A DNA stretch of 64,000 nt from Luteimonas gilva (GTDB lineage Bacteria; Pseudomonadota; Gammaproteobacteria; Xanthomonadales; Xanthomonadaceae), in NCBI RefSeq assembly GCF_005239095.1, contig NZ_SZUA01000002.1:682001-746000 (forward strand), in the 5' to 3' direction. Shown one piece after another: positions 52,978 to 63,617 of this stretch; position 1 is the first letter of the stretch; the number at the start of each line of letters is the position of its first letter. The position numbers were made by a program, and so were the translations under genes. The notes beneath the pieces were generated by a model. The model did not search any database. It saw only the letters and a list, made by a program, of their open reading frames with translations, and was not told where the DNA came from.

Positions 52978-54966
52978 TCACTCGCCGGTGCGCATCCGCA
53001 ACACCACGCCGCCCGATTTCGGATTGCGCTCCTCGCGCGCGTCCGCGCCGCGCAACGCCTCGCGCAAGGCCGCATGCGCCGGTTGCGGATCCTGCATCGG
53101 TTGCCAAAGCCCCGCGACGCCGAAGGGGCGCCGGTATTCCAGGACTTGCGCGGTGCCGATCCAAAGCGGCGCGCCGTCGTTCAAGCGCGCCGGCGCCGGC
53201 CACAGCCGCAAAGCGAATTGGTGCTTGCCGTCTTCGCCCGCACGCAGCATCAGCAAGGCTTCGGCGCGGCCTTCGAATGTCGCCGGCAGCACCGGTTGTT
53301 CCAGCGGCGGAGTATCGTCGTCCAGCAATCCGAGCGTGGCGATCCAATCGGCTTGCGGCTGCTCGCGCCAGCCCGCGGCGCCCAGGCGATCGCGCAAAGG
53401 TTCCAAAGATCCGGCGACTTGCAGATCGAGCGGCCAGGCCAGGCTCTTGGAGCGTTCGTCGCGCCGGGTCGGCAATTCGGCCCAGCCGTGTTGCCACCAG
53501 TTTTCCGTTTCCAGCGAATACGCCGGCGGCGGCGGCGCGAATTGCGCCAGCAAGCGTTGCGGCTGATGCGGCGCATGCCACAGCGCGGCGACTACGAACA
53601 CGCCGTAGAAAATGCCGGCCAACGGCCGCATCAGGAAGGAACGCGCCACATGGCGGCGATAGGCGATGCCCAGCAGCAACAGCCAGACCACGCCGAACAA
53701 CATGCCGCCGGCGATATCGCTCAACCAGTGCGCGCCGAGATACAAGCGCGCGAAACCCAGCGTCGTGACCACCACGCCGGACACCAGATAAGGCCATACC
53801 CGATTGCGCCCCGGCAGTTCGCGCGCGATCAGCACCGCGAAGAAGCCGAAAGCGATGGTCGCCATCGTCACCGAGATCGACGGGAAGCCGAAGCCGCTGG
53901 ATGCGGTCGGCGGACGCGGCATGTCGATCGCCGCGCCGAGCAATGCGGTCAGCGCCAAGCCGAACACCAGAGCGCCCAGCCAATGCGCCGCCGCCATCCA
54001 GCGCCGCCGCCACAACAGCCAGGCCAGCGCGGCCGCGGCCGCCGGCACCAGGATTTGCGCATCGCCGAGCGAAGCCAGCGCCGCCATCAATTGGTCGGCC
54101 AGCGGATTGCGCAGCTTCGACATGGCTTCGTAGATGCTGCGGTCGATCGCCAGCGGCCCGCCGCGCGCCAACACCGCGGCCAGCCAGGCGAACCAAGCCC
54201 AGCCGATCGCCAGCAAGCAAGCGGCGAGCAGCACCAGCGACGGCGATTCGGGGCGATTGGGGTCGATCAGCGCCGCCGCGTACTTGCCCAAGTGCGGATG
54301 CTCGCGCGTCCATTTCAATGCGCGCGCCAGCAGATGGTTGGCGTGCGCGGCGAACCAGCGATAGGTGTACAGCACCACCGCCCAGACCAGCACCAGCACG
54401 GCCAACAACGCGCCGATCGCGAGGCTCAGTTTGTCGGCCACCGCCGCGACGGCATCGTAGGAAGCGCCGAAAACCCAGCCCGGGGCCAGGAACGCCGCCG
54501 CCCACGCGACGCAGGCGAACAAGCTGGCCGGCGCGTAACGGCGCAGCGGCATCCGCAGCATGCCGGCGATGGCCGGCACGAACGGCCGCACGGCGCCGAC
54601 GAAGCGGGCGATGACGATGCCCAGGCTGCCGTGCCGGCGGAACATCCGTTCGCCGCGCGCGAGGAACTGCGGATAGCGGCGGAACAGCCACTGTTCGCTC
54701 AGATGCGTGCCCCAGCGGCGGCCGATCCAATAGCTCAGGCCATCGCCGAAGAAAGCGCCCAGCGCGGCGCAGGCCAGCGCATACGGGCCGTCGATGTGGC
54801 CGAGCCCGATCAGGGTGCCGACCGCGAACAGCAGCGGCAACGCCGGCACCACGATGCCGATCACCGCCAACGCGTCGCAAAACGCGATCAGCGCGATCAG
54901 CACGCCGGCGGCGAGCGGATGCGCGGTGATCCAGGCGACCAGGCTGTCTAACCAAGCGGTAGGCAT
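52978..54966 (-). CDS. DedA-PAP2 fusion membrane protein with LssY-like C-terminus
   Basis: 662 residues. The N-terminal third is a DedA/SNARE-associated domain (ALIAFCDALAVIGIVVPALP, GDGLSYWIGRRWG, RFVGAVRPFVPAIAGM), the middle a PAP2 phosphatase (KLRNPLADQLMAALASLGD, GFPSISVTMATIAFGF, RLYLGAHWLSDIAGG), and the last 170 residues an LssY_C-like domain. DedA moves undecaprenyl phosphate and PAP2 enzymes dephosphorylate its pyrophosphate, so a lipid-carrier recycling role is plausible. The ATG at 54966 is the domain start. Confidence 0.88.
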   Translation of the reverse strand: MPTAWLDSLVAWITAHPLAAGVLIALIAFCDALAVIGIVVPALPLLFAVGTLIGLGHIDGPYALACAALGAFFGDGLSYWIGRRWGTHLSEQWLFRRYPQFLARGERMFRRHGSLGIVIARFVGAVRPFVPAIAGMLRMPLRRYAPASLFACVAWAAAFLAPGWVFGASYDAVAAVADKLSLAIGALLAVLVLVWAVVLYTYRWFAAHANHLLARALKWTREHPHLGKYAAALIDPNRPESPSLVLLAACLLAIGWAWFAWLAAVLARGGPLAIDRSIYEAMSKLRNPLADQLMAALASLGDAQILVPAAAAALAWLLWRRRWMAAAHWLGALVFGLALTALLGAAIDMPRPPTASSGFGFPSISVTMATIAFGFFAVLIARELPGRNRVWPYLVSGVVVTTLGFARLYLGAHWLSDIAGGMLFGVVWLLLLGIAYRRHVARSFLMRPLAGIFYGVFVVAALWHAPHQPQRLLAQFAPPPPAYSLETENWWQHGWAELPTRRDERSKSLAWPLDLQVAGSLEPLRDRLGAAGWREQPQADWIATLGLLDDDTPPLEQPVLPATFEGRAEALLMLRAGEDGKHQFALRLWPAPARLNDGAPLWIGTAQVLEYRRPFGVAGLWQPMQDPQPAHAALREALRGADAREERNPKSGGVVLRMRTGE

Positions 54967-55016
54967 CGGCCGATTATAGGCAACGAATGCGTCATGCCCG
55001 CCAGCCGTCTGCTGTT

Positions 55017-55125
55017 CTCCCCCTTTGAAAAAGGGGGACGCAGGGGATTTTCTTTGATCTTGTTTTAAAGGCAACGGCAAGGAGCAAATCCCCTCAATCC
55101 CCCCTTTTTCAAAGGGGGAGGAACA
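55017..55125. repeat. Family G inverted repeat
   Basis: CTCCCCCTTTGAAAAAGGGG and its near complement around a 50-base loop, with GCAGGGGATTTTC / CAAATCCCCTC inner arms. Lies between divergent genes, so the promoters must be squeezed beside it. Confidence 0.85.
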
Positions 55126-55163
55126 GCAAGGGTAGAATGCGATCCCAGTCCCGGGTACACACC

Positions 55164-55982
<819 letters not shown>

Positions 55983-56128
55983 AGCGCGCCGACTCTACGA
56001 AAAGCGGGCGTATGCGCAGTCGTAACGCTCCGTTGCGCATGCGTCGGCGAAAATGGCCTCCGGCAAGCACCCGGCGCGGGTTAAGCTGAAGCCCTGCCTG
56101 CTGCTTCAAAGGCTACGGAGACAACGTA

Positions 56129-56548
56129 ATGAAATATCTGCACACGATGATCCGCGTCCGCGATTTGGACGCCACGCTGAAATTCTTCTGCGAAGGCCTG
56201 GGCCTGAAGGAGAACCGGCGGATGGACAACGAGCAGGGCAAGTACACGCTGGTGTTCCTGTCCGCGCCGGAAACGCCGCAGGCCGAAATCGAGCTGACCT
56301 ACAACTGGGGTTCGGAAGAGGACTACGGCAGCGCGCGCAACTTCGGCCATCTCGCGTTCCGGGTCGACGACATCTACGCCACTTGCGAGCGTTTGCAGGC
56401 GATGGGCTACACGATCAACCGCCCGCCGCGCGACGGGCATATGGCTTTCGTGCGTTCGCCGGACCTGATTTCGGTGGAATTGCTGCAGGAAGGGCATCTG
56501 CCGCCGAAGGAGCCTTGGGCGTCGATGCCGAATACCGGCACCTGGTAA
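56129..56548 (+). CDS. gloA: Lactoylglutathione lyase-like (glyoxalase I)
   Basis: 139 residues. [41 protein letters not shown] and [11 protein letters not shown] carry the metal ligands His/Glu of glyoxalase I; the end resembles xanthomonad GloA. It converts methylglyoxal-glutathione adduct to S-lactoylglutathione. The ATG has GGAGAC upstream. Confidence 0.9.
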   Translation: MKYLHTMIRVRDLDATLKFFCEGLGLKENRRMDNEQGKYTLVFLSAPETPQAEIELTYNWGSEEDYGSARNFGHLAFRVDDIYATCERLQAMGYTINRPPRDGHMAFVRSPDLISVELLQEGHLPPKEPWASMPNTGTW

Positions 56549-56619
56549 TTCATGCCGTGATCCCGGCTTTCGCCGGGATCACGGTCGAATTCAGCATCGG
56601 CGGCCTCGACCGGCGGCTC

Positions 56620-56647
56620 GGTTAACGCTCCGCCTTCCGGTAACGTC
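56620..56647 (+). promoter_or_regulatory. Candidate ECF promoter before the sigma gene
   Basis: GGTTAAC-N17-CGTC, a -35/-10 layout typical of ECF sigma factors. The same layout occurs before the secreted protein gene at 58296. Positioned 29 bases before the sigma start. Confidence 0.6.
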
Positions 56648-56675
56648 TTCCCCTCGGTCCACAGGCAAGGACGAC

Positions 56676-57212
56676 GTGAGCGAGGCGGCCATCCCCGATT
56701 TGGTCGAAGCGGCGCGCACCGGCGACGGCAGCGCGATGGACGCGCTTTATCGGCGTTTCGCGCCGGTCGTGCACGGCGTGCTGCTGGGCTACGTGCAAAA
56801 GGCCGATGCCGACGATCTCACCCAGGACGTGTTCGAGACCGCGATCCGGCGCTTGCACGAATTGCGCGACAGCGCGGCGTTCCCGGGCTGGATCGTGCGC
56901 ATCGCGCGCCATGCCGCGCTCGACGCCAAGCGCCGGACCACGCCGTTGACGGGCATGGCATGGGACGACGCGGCCGCGCCGGACAAGCCGGACGAGCATC
57001 TGGAAGCCGAGCGTTCGCTGCGCGCGATCGTCGCCTTGCCCGAGGCTTACCGCGAAACCTTGTTGTTGCGCCTGGTCGAAGGATTGACCGGGCCTGAAAT
57101 CGCCGAGCGCACCGGCCTGACCCCGGGCAGCGTGCGCGTCAACCTGCACCGCGGCATGGCGATGCTGCGCATCGCCTTGGCCACGCCGGCCGCGCGAGGA
57201 ACCACGGCATGA
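56676..57212 (+). CDS. ECF-type sigma factor
   Basis: 178 residues, start GTG. Region 2: LVEAARTGDGSAMDALYRRF and DADDLTQDVFETAIRRL; region 4: LPEAYRETLLLRLVEGLTGP and LTPGSVRVNLHRGMAML. The four-base overlap (ATGA) with a FecR-type partner shows a sigma/anti-sigma pair. No N-terminal extension. The likely targets include the exported protein downstream. Confidence 0.94.
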   Translation: MSEAAIPDLVEAARTGDGSAMDALYRRFAPVVHGVLLGYVQKADADDLTQDVFETAIRRLHELRDSAAFPGWIVRIARHAALDAKRRTTPLTGMAWDDAAAPDKPDEHLEAERSLRAIVALPEAYRETLLLRLVEGLTGPEIAERTGLTPGSVRVNLHRGMAMLRIALATPAARGTTA

Positions 57213-58294
57213 GCCAAGAGCACGACATCGACCGCGACGACGATTATCTATGGGACCGCAGCGGCCCCGTGGATCTGGAGATCGCACGCCTGGAACGCCT
57301 GCTGGCGCCTTACGCGCTGCACGACGCATGCCATGCGCCGCGTCCGGCCGCATCGCGTTCGCGTCGCCGTCGCGGTTGGCGGATCGCGCTGGCCAGCGCG
57401 GCGGTGCTGGCGATGTTCGCGGTGGGCGTCGGCACCTGGTACCGGCAACGCCTGCTGTGGCCCGAAGCGCAGCCGTGGCGGATGGCGGCGATCGGATCGG
57501 TGCGGATCGACGGCCGCGATGCGTCCGCAGCCGAAACGCTGGCGCCCGGCCGCGTGCTGGAAACCGGCAAAGGCGGATCGGTGCGGCTGCGCGCGGCGCG
57601 CATCGGCGAGATCGTGCTTGGCGAAGGTTCCCGCTTCAGTCTGGTCGAAACGCGCAGCGGCCGGCACCGCGTGGATTTGCGCCAAGGCAGCTTGTGGGCG
57701 CGCGTCTGGGCGCCGCCGGGCTCGCTGGGCGTGGCCACGAAGCATGGAGACGTGCTGGATCTTGGCTGCGAATTCGTGTTGAAGAGCGACGCCGGCGGCA
57801 ACGGCAGCCTGGAAGTGCGCAGCGGCTGGGTGCAGATCGACGACTTCTGGCGGGAAACGCTGGTGCCGCAAGGCGCGCGCGTCGAATTCCGCGGCGACGG
57901 TCCGCCGGGCACGCCTTACGACGTGGGCGCGAGCGCCGAATTCGTGGCCGCATTGCGCGAAATCGATGCGCAGGGCGGCGACGTCTCCGCGATCGCGCCG
58001 GCGGTGCGCCAGCTCGCGGAAAACGCGCGGCCGCAGGATGCGATCACCCTGTTGTCGCTGCTTAAACGGCATCCGCGGCTGGGCGAAGGCCCCTTGTTCG
58101 ATCGCTTGGCGGCGATCATGCCGGCCGACGCTGGGGTGACGCGCGAGCAATTGCGGCAGCGCGGCGCGGATGCGTTGAGCCCTTGGTGGCAAAGCCTGCC
58201 GTATCCGCGCATGAAACGCTGGTGGATGCAGTGGCCGGATGCGTTCGCGAGCAAAGCGCCCGCCGAAGCGTTGTTCAGCGAACAGCCACGCTGA
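57209..58294 (+). CDS. FecR-domain anti-sigma-like membrane protein
   Basis: 361 residues. A cytoplasmic N-terminal part (about 1-55), one helix (IALASAAVLAMFAVGVGTW), and a periplasmic FecR domain (IGSVRIDGRDASAAETLAPG, LETGKGGSVRLRAARIGEIV, VDLRQGSLWARVW, GWVQIDDFWRE). These sense periplasmic states and control the sigma factor encoded upstream. The Cys in DLGCEFVL is notable. No TonB receptor is near, unlike iron-uptake systems. Confidence 0.87.
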   Translation: MSQEHDIDRDDDYLWDRSGPVDLEIARLERLLAPYALHDACHAPRPAASRSRRRRGWRIALASAAVLAMFAVGVGTWYRQRLLWPEAQPWRMAAIGSVRIDGRDASAAETLAPGRVLETGKGGSVRLRAARIGEIVLGEGSRFSLVETRSGRHRVDLRQGSLWARVWAPPGSLGVATKHGDVLDLGCEFVLKSDAGGNGSLEVRSGWVQIDDFWRETLVPQGARVEFRGDGPPGTPYDVGASAEFVAALREIDAQGGDVSAIAPAVRQLAENARPQDAITLLSLLKRHPRLGEGPLFDRLAAIMPADAGVTREQLRQRGADALSPWWQSLPYPRMKRWWMQWPDAFASKAPAEALFSEQPR

Positions 58295-58295
58295 G

Positions 58296-58323
58296 GGTTA
58301 ACGGCTCGGCGGCGGCGGCCGTC
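58296..58323 (+). promoter_or_regulatory. Candidate ECF promoter before the secreted protein gene
   Basis: GGTTAAC-N17-CGTC, with the same spacing as at 56620-56647. It starts just after the FecR gene stop and lies 83 bases before the next ATG. Confidence 0.6.
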
Positions 58324-58406
58324 CATTCGATGCGCACACCTGTGACGCGATCCGGCGGCGCCTAGTTCGCGGCGCCGCGGATCCCACCGCATCGGAGGAA
58401 TCCCTC

Positions 58407-59078
58407 ATGAAAATTTCCACGTCCCGAACCATCCTGTACGGCGCCGTGCTGTCGGCGACGTTGCTGTTTTCGGCCGCCGCGTTCGCCGGCCCGCCGCTGC
58501 TCTGCCATCCCTTCGACACCGCCGGCGCGCCGTCGCTGGCTTGGGGCGGCAAGGGTTGGAACCAAGCGCGCAGCGATTACGACCTGAGCAAGCTCGTAGC
58601 CAACGTTTCGGCATTGCTGGCGCCGGAAACGCCGGTGATCGCGCGGATGGAAACCCTGCGCCGCGCATCGATCTACGCCAGCCGCAACGGCGCCGTCGCC
58701 CGCGACTTGGCCGCCAGCCTCGACGCGCGCGTCGCCCGGGCTTCGACGCCCGATGCGCGCGCCTCGGCCTTGTTCGACGCGGGTTACTACGCCGAAACCT
58801 TGCAGGACATCGTGCGTTTGCAAGGCTACGACATGCCGGGCGTCGGTCGGGCCGACACCGCCGCGCTGCGCGCGATCCTCGCCCAGGGCGACGGCAGCGC
58901 GAAGATCGACCAGGCCTTGAAGCTGCGTCCGAACGATCCCGGCATGAACTTCGCCGCCGCCCTCGTCGCCTCCGCGGACCAGCGCCAAGCGGACGTCGCC
59001 GCGCACACGCGCCTGGCGCGCGCCGGGGTGGGCCGCGATCGCCTGGTGGCGATGAACATCGGCAAGATTTCCAACTGA
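58407..59078 (+). CDS. Hypothetical exported protein, likely ECF target
   Basis: 223 residues. Signal peptide ILYGAVLSATLLFSAAAFAG; the mature protein is helical with LCHPF near its start, MPGVGRADTAALRAILAQG, and a TPR-like ending. Family unknown. GGAGG lies upstream of the ATG. It shares a candidate ECF promoter with the sigma gene, so it is probably its main target. Confidence 0.75.
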   Translation: MKISTSRTILYGAVLSATLLFSAAAFAGPPLLCHPFDTAGAPSLAWGGKGWNQARSDYDLSKLVANVSALLAPETPVIARMETLRRASIYASRNGAVARDLAASLDARVARASTPDARASALFDAGYYAETLQDIVRLQGYDMPGVGRADTAALRAILAQGDGSAKIDQALKLRPNDPGMNFAAALVASADQRQADVAAHTRLARAGVGRDRLVAMNIGKISN

Positions 59079-59091
59079 GGCACAGGTGCGT

Positions 59092-59150
59092 TTTCCCTCT
59101 CCCTTTTACGGGGGAGGGAAAGGCGCGAAGCACCAGGGAGAGGGTTCGGC
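59092..59150. repeat. Family F hairpin pair
   Basis: TTTCCCTCTCCCTTTTACGG and the complement GGGGGAGGGAAAGGC, with CCAGGGAGAGGG at the end. Confidence 0.65.
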
Positions 59151-59209
59151 TTTTGCCTTGGCGGGAGCGCATCTGGCTACAATTCCGAAAACCTCTCGGA
59201 ATCCACGTT

Positions 59210-60415
59210 GTGTCCTCCACCGCCGACCTGATCGCCCTAGGCCAACAGTACTACCTGCCGGTCTACCGCCCGCGCGAAGTGATCCTCGAGCGCGGCCAAG
59301 GCTCGCGCCTATGGGATCGCGACGGCCGCGAATACATCGATTTCGCCGCGGGCATCGCGGTGTGCGGTTTGGGCCACTGCGATCCGGATTTGGTCGCTGC
59401 GCTGACCGAACAGGCGGGCAAACTCTGGCACACCAGCAATGTCTTCTACAGCGAACCGCCGCTGCGCCTGGCCGAAGAATTGGTCGCCGCATCGCGCTTC
59501 GCCAGCCGCGCCTTTCTGTGCAATTCCGGCGCCGAAGCGAACGAAGCGGCGATCAAGCTGGTGCGCAAATGGGCGGCGGCGCAAGGGCGCGCGCCGGAGC
59601 GGCGCGTCATCGTCACCTTCCGCGGCAGTTTCCACGGCCGCACCTTGGCCGCCGTTACGGCGACGGCGCAGCCGAAGTACCAGGAAGGCTACGAACCCTT
59701 GCCGCAAGGATTCCGCTACGTCGACTTCAACGATGCCGCGCAACTCGAAGCCGCGATGGCGCCCGGCGACGTGGCCGCGGTGCTGCTCGAGCCGGTGCAG
59801 GGCGAGGGCGGCGTGATGCCTGCGGCGGACGGTTTCCTGAAAAACGTGCGCGAGCTTTGCGACCGCCACGGCGCTTTGCTCGTGCTGGACGAAATCCAGT
59901 CCGGCATGGGCCGCACCGGCACGCTGTTCGCGCATTGGCAGGACGGCGTGGTGCCGGACATCGTGACCTTGGCCAAGGCGCTGGGCGGCGGTTTCCCGAT
60001 CGGTGCCCTGCTGGCCGGGCCGAAAGTCGCCGAAGTCATGCAATTCGGGGCGCACGGCACCACGTTCGGCGGCAACCCGCTGGCGGCGGCGGTGGCGCGC
60101 GCCGCGTTGCGGAAATTGTCTTCCCCGGAGATCGCCGCGAACGTCGCGAAGCAGTCGGCCGCGTTGCGCTCGGCGTTGCAGGAAATGGGCCGCGACACCG
60201 GCCTGTTTTCGGAAGTGCGCGGCCGCGGCTTGATGATGGGCGCGGTGCTGTCCGAGGCGCACCGCGGCAAGGCGGGTGAAATTCTCAACCGTGCGGCGGA
60301 ACGGGGGCTGCTGTTGCTGCAGGCCGGGCCCGATGTATTGCGCTTCGTGCCGGCTTTGAACATCGGTGACGAAGACATCGCCGAAGGCCTGAAACGTCTC
60401 CGCGCCGCTGTGTAG
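59210..60415 (+). CDS. argD: Acetylornithine aminotransferase
   Basis: 401 residues. PLP-dependent class III transaminase of arginine synthesis. The start SSTADLIALGQQYYLPVYRP is that of xanthomonad ArgD; GTG at 59210 is chosen. CNSGAEANEAAIKLVRKW, LLVLDEIQSGMGRTGTLFAH and the PLP lysine in TLAKALGGGFPIGALLA are clear. The TAG stop is the first TAG of a family B repeat. Confidence 0.95.
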   Translation: MSSTADLIALGQQYYLPVYRPREVILERGQGSRLWDRDGREYIDFAAGIAVCGLGHCDPDLVAALTEQAGKLWHTSNVFYSEPPLRLAEELVAASRFASRAFLCNSGAEANEAAIKLVRKWAAAQGRAPERRVIVTFRGSFHGRTLAAVTATAQPKYQEGYEPLPQGFRYVDFNDAAQLEAAMAPGDVAAVLLEPVQGEGGVMPAADGFLKNVRELCDRHGALLVLDEIQSGMGRTGTLFAHWQDGVVPDIVTLAKALGGGFPIGALLAGPKVAEVMQFGAHGTTFGGNPLAAAVARAALRKLSSPEIAANVAKQSAALRSALQEMGRDTGLFSEVRGRGLMMGAVLSEAHRGKAGEILNRAAERGLLLLQAGPDVLRFVPALNIGDEDIAEGLKRLRAAV

Positions 60416-60573
60416 AGAGGTTTGCTCCGCTGCTTTTCTTCGTAGGAGCGGCTTTAGCCGCGAGCTGTTTCTCGGAAATCGTGGCGATGTCCCGATTTGA
60501 AAGAAAGAGCTCGCGGCTAAAGCCGCTCCTACGAAGAGCCGGAGCCGAAGCAGCGGAGCAAGCTCCGCTCTAC
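60412..60573. repeat. Family B repeat carrying a nested family A repeat
   Basis: Outer arms GTAGAGAGGTTTGCTCCGCT and AGCGGAGCAAGCTCCGCTCT; the family A element at 60442-60532 lies in its loop with CTTC and GAAG at its two ends. Confidence 0.85.
60442..60532. repeat. Family A repeat inserted into a family B element
   Basis: GTAGGAGCGGCTTTAGCCGC and GCGGCTAAAGCCGCTCCTAC arms, placed in the loop of the surrounding family B repeat. Confidence 0.87.
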
Positions 60574-60590
60574 AAGAAAGCAGCGAAAAG

Positions 60591-61709
60591 TCAGCCCAAC
60601 GCTTGTTCGAGATCGCCGATCAAATCGTCGATATGCTCCAACCCCACCGACAGCCGCAGCAGATTCTGCGGCGACACCGGATTCGGACCTTCGACCGAAG
60701 CGCGGTGTTCGATCAGCGATTCGCAACCGCCCAGCGAAGTAGCGTTGGTGAAGATCTTCAGCTTGCCGGCGAAGGCCAGCGCGGCCTCGCGCCCGCCGCG
60801 GAACTGCACCGACAGCATGCCGCCGAAATCGCGCATCTGCTTGGCGGCGATGGCGTGCCCCGGATGCGAAGCCAAGCCGGGATAGTTGACCCGTTCGATT
60901 TCCTCGCGCGAGGCGAGGAATTCGGCCACGCGGCGCGCGTTGGCGCAGTGCAGCGCCATCCGCGCCGGCAGCGAGCGGCAGCCGCGCAAGGTCAGCCAGG
61001 CGCTGAACGGAGCGAGGGTGGCGCCGGTGACGTGCAGCCGGTGCGCGACGCGTTCGAACAGCCCGTCGCGCCGCGCGAACGCGAGCGCGCCGCCCAGCAC
61101 GTCGCTGTGGCCGCCGAAATACTTGGTGGTGGAATGCATGGCCACGTCCGCGCCCAAGGCCAGCGGCTGCTGCAGCACGGGCGAGGCGAAGGTGTTGTCG
61201 CAGGCGAGCAGGGCGCCGTGTTCGTGCGCCAGCGCGGCGATCGCGGCGATGTCGCAGACCTTCATGCCGGGGTTCGACGGCGTTTCGATCCACAGCAGAT
61301 CGAGCCCCGCTGCGCAGGCGGCGCGCACCGCCTGCAGATCGGAGAAGTCGACCTTGGACACCGTGTGGCCGCGCTCCGGCAGGAATTCCGCCGCCAGCGC
61401 GCGCACGCCGGTGTAGCAATCGTCGGGTATCGCGATACGCGAACCGTTCGGCAACGATTCCAACAGCGCGGCGATCGCCGCCATGCCGGAGGCGAAGGTC
61501 AACGCCGCCGCGCCGCCTTCCAGCGCCGCGATCGCGCTGCGCAGGCGGTCGTTGTTCGGGTCGCCTTCGCGCTGGTATTCGTAACCGGCGATGCGTTCGC
61601 CCGCCGGGCCGTGCTTGAAGGTCGTGGCCAAGTGGAGCGGCGGCGCGACGGCGCCGGTCTCGCGGTCGGCCTCGCCGCCGGCGTGGATGGCCAGAGTCTC
61701 AAGTCGCAT
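60591..61709 (-). CDS. Cystathionine gamma-synthase/lyase-family PLP enzyme
   Basis: 372 residues. [21 protein letters not shown], the PLP lysine in STTKYFGGHSDVLGGALA, and CYTGVRALAAEF identify the Cys/Met-metabolism PLP family. Whether it is a synthase (MetB) or lyase cannot be decided by eye. The start overlaps the HAD gene's end by 11 bases, forming an operon with hemL. Confidence 0.87.
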   Translation of the reverse strand: MRLETLAIHAGGEADRETGAVAPPLHLATTFKHGPAGERIAGYEYQREGDPNNDRLRSAIAALEGGAAALTFASGMAAIAALLESLPNGSRIAIPDDCYTGVRALAAEFLPERGHTVSKVDFSDLQAVRAACAAGLDLLWIETPSNPGMKVCDIAAIAALAHEHGALLACDNTFASPVLQQPLALGADVAMHSTTKYFGGHSDVLGGALAFARRDGLFERVAHRLHVTGATLAPFSAWLTLRGCRSLPARMALHCANARRVAEFLASREEIERVNYPGLASHPGHAIAAKQMRDFGGMLSVQFRGGREAALAFAGKLKIFTNATSLGGCESLIEHRASVEGPNPVSPQNLLRLSVGLEHIDDLIGDLEQALG

Positions 61710-62331
61710 GGTTTTTCTCCACAAGGCCGAGCGCGCGCAGTTCGGCGCGCAGCGACGACGGGTCGGTGAAATGATGGCCCAGCAAGCCGGCGCGGATCGC
61801 CCCTTCCACGTTGGCGAGTTTGTCGTCGACGAAGATCGCGCGCTCCTCGGCGATGCCGAGCGCGGCCAGGCAGCGCCGGTAGATGTCCGGGTCGGGCTTT
61901 TCGATCTTGAATTGCGCCGAGCAGAACACGCGCGCCGAGAACAGCGGGAACAGCGGCGGGCAGATCTGCGGCAGATAGTCGCGCACCATCAGGCCGTTGT
62001 TGGTGAGGATGGCCACGCCGGCGGCGCGCGAAACTTCGGTCGCCAGCGTCAGCATTTCCGGGAAGATAGACATCGAGGCCGCGCGCGCCCGCACGCAATC
62101 GTCCAGCGTCGCCGGCGCGCCGAGTCGGCGCGTCAGTTCGTCGGCTTGGCCTTGCGCGGTGTATTGGCCGCGATCGGAGCCGGCTTCGAGTCCGGAATCG
62201 AACAGCGCCGCTTTCACCGCGGCGGTGTCCTTGCCGGTGCTCTTCGCCAGCGAAGCGAGCCGCGCTTCTTGATCGTAATGGACCAATACGCCGTCCAGAT
62301 CGAACAGCACCAACGCCGGCGCGGCGCTCAT
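61699..62331 (-). CDS. HAD-family hydrolase
   Basis: 210 residues. Motif [15 protein letters not shown], motif II LTNNG, and motif III plus [17 protein letters not shown] ... [13 protein letters not shown] are intact, so the enzyme should be active. It has the helical cap between motifs I and II. ATGA overlaps the hemL end. Probably a phosphatase of unknown substrate. Confidence 0.9.
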   Translation of the reverse strand: MSAAPALVLFDLDGVLVHYDQEARLASLAKSTGKDTAAVKAALFDSGLEAGSDRGQYTAQGQADELTRRLGAPATLDDCVRARAASMSIFPEMLTLATEVSRAAGVAILTNNGLMVRDYLPQICPPLFPLFSARVFCSAQFKIEKPDPDIYRRCLAALGIAEERAIFVDDKLANVEGAIRAGLLGHHFTDPSSLRAELRALGLVEKNHAT

Positions 62332-63617
62332 GCTTTCGCCTCGCGGAAGGCTTCGCGCGCGGCGGCGACCGTGGCGTCGATCGTTTCGTCGTCGTGCGCC
62401 GAAGACATGAATCCGGCTTCGAACGCCGATGGCGCCAGGTAAACGCCGCGTTCGAGCATGGCGTGGAAGAAGCGATTGAACGCGGCGGTGTCGCAGGCCA
62501 CGGCTTGCGCGTAGGTATCGACTTTTTCGTCGCTGAAGAACAAGCCGAACATGCCGCCGACGCGCTGCGTGGTTATCGCAACGCCGGCTTCTTGCGCCGC
62601 GTCCTCGAAACCATCGCACAACGCGTTGGTGCGGCGTTCGATGTCGGCGTAGAAGCCCGGCGCCTGGATCAACTCCAACATCGCCAGCCCGGCCGCCATC
62701 GCCACCGGATTGCCGCTGAGCGTGCCGGCCTGGTAGATCGGCCCGCTCGGCGCGATCTGCCGCATCAAATCGGCGCGTCCGCCGTATGCGCCGACCGGCA
62801 TGCCGCCGCCGATCACCTTGCCGAAGGTCGACAAGTCCGGCGTCACGCCGTAGCGCGCCTGCGCGCCGCCCAGCGCGACGCGGAAGCCGGTCATCACTTC
62901 GTCGAAGATCAGCAACGCGCCGTGACGCGTGCACAGTTCGCGCAGATGCTGCAGATAGCCGTCGCGCGGCGGCAGGCAATTGGCGTTGCCGACCACCGGC
63001 TCGACGATCAAGCCGGCGATGTCGTCGCCGCATTCGTCGAACAGCGCGGTGGCGCCGTCGAAATCGTTGTACGACAGGGTCAGCGTCAGGTCCGCGAGCG
63101 CCTTCGGCACGCCCGGCGAAGTCGGCACGCCGAAGGTCAGCGCGCCGCTGCCGGCCTTGACCAGGAAGGAATCGCCGTGGCCGTGATAGCAGCCTTCGAA
63201 CTTGACGATGCGCGCGCGACCGGTGGCGCCGCGCGCCAGGCGAATCGCCGACAGCGTGGCTTCGGTGCCGGAATTGACCATGCGCACCATTTCGCAAGCG
63301 GGCACCAAGCGCGAGATCGTCTCGGCCATCGTCACTTCGAGCGGATTGGGCGTGCCGAAGCTCAATCCGTCGCGCGCGGTGCGCAGTACCGCGTCCAGCA
63401 CCGCCGGGTGGTTGTGGCCGACGATCATCGGGCCCCACGAACCGACGTAATCGATGTAGCGGTTGCCGTCGACGTCGAACAAATACGGCCCTTCGGCGCG
63501 GGCGACGAAGAACGGCTCGCCGCCGACCGACTTGAAAGCGCGTACCGGCGAATTGACCCCGCCGGGCATCAGCGCTTGCGCGCGGGCGAAGAGCTCGTGG
63601 GATTTGTGCGTATTCAT
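62328..63617 (-). CDS. hemL: Glutamate-1-semialdehyde 2,1-aminomutase
   Basis: 429 residues. HemL makes 5-aminolevulinate for haem. The [34 protein letters not shown], and the PLP lysine in [18 protein letters not shown] are canonical. Operon with thiE upstream (four-base overlap) and HAD plus Cys/Met enzyme downstream. Confidence 0.98.
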   Translation of the reverse strand: MNTHKSHELFARAQALMPGGVNSPVRAFKSVGGEPFFVARAEGPYLFDVDGNRYIDYVGSWGPMIVGHNHPAVLDAVLRTARDGLSFGTPNPLEVTMAETISRLVPACEMVRMVNSGTEATLSAIRLARGATGRARIVKFEGCYHGHGDSFLVKAGSGALTFGVPTSPGVPKALADLTLTLSYNDFDGATALFDECGDDIAGLIVEPVVGNANCLPPRDGYLQHLRELCTRHGALLIFDEVMTGFRVALGGAQARYGVTPDLSTFGKVIGGGMPVGAYGGRADLMRQIAPSGPIYQAGTLSGNPVAMAAGLAMLELIQAPGFYADIERRTNALCDGFEDAAQEAGVAITTQRVGGMFGLFFSDEKVDTYAQAVACDTAAFNRFFHAMLERGVYLAPSAFEAGFMSSAHDDETIDATVAAAREAFREAKA

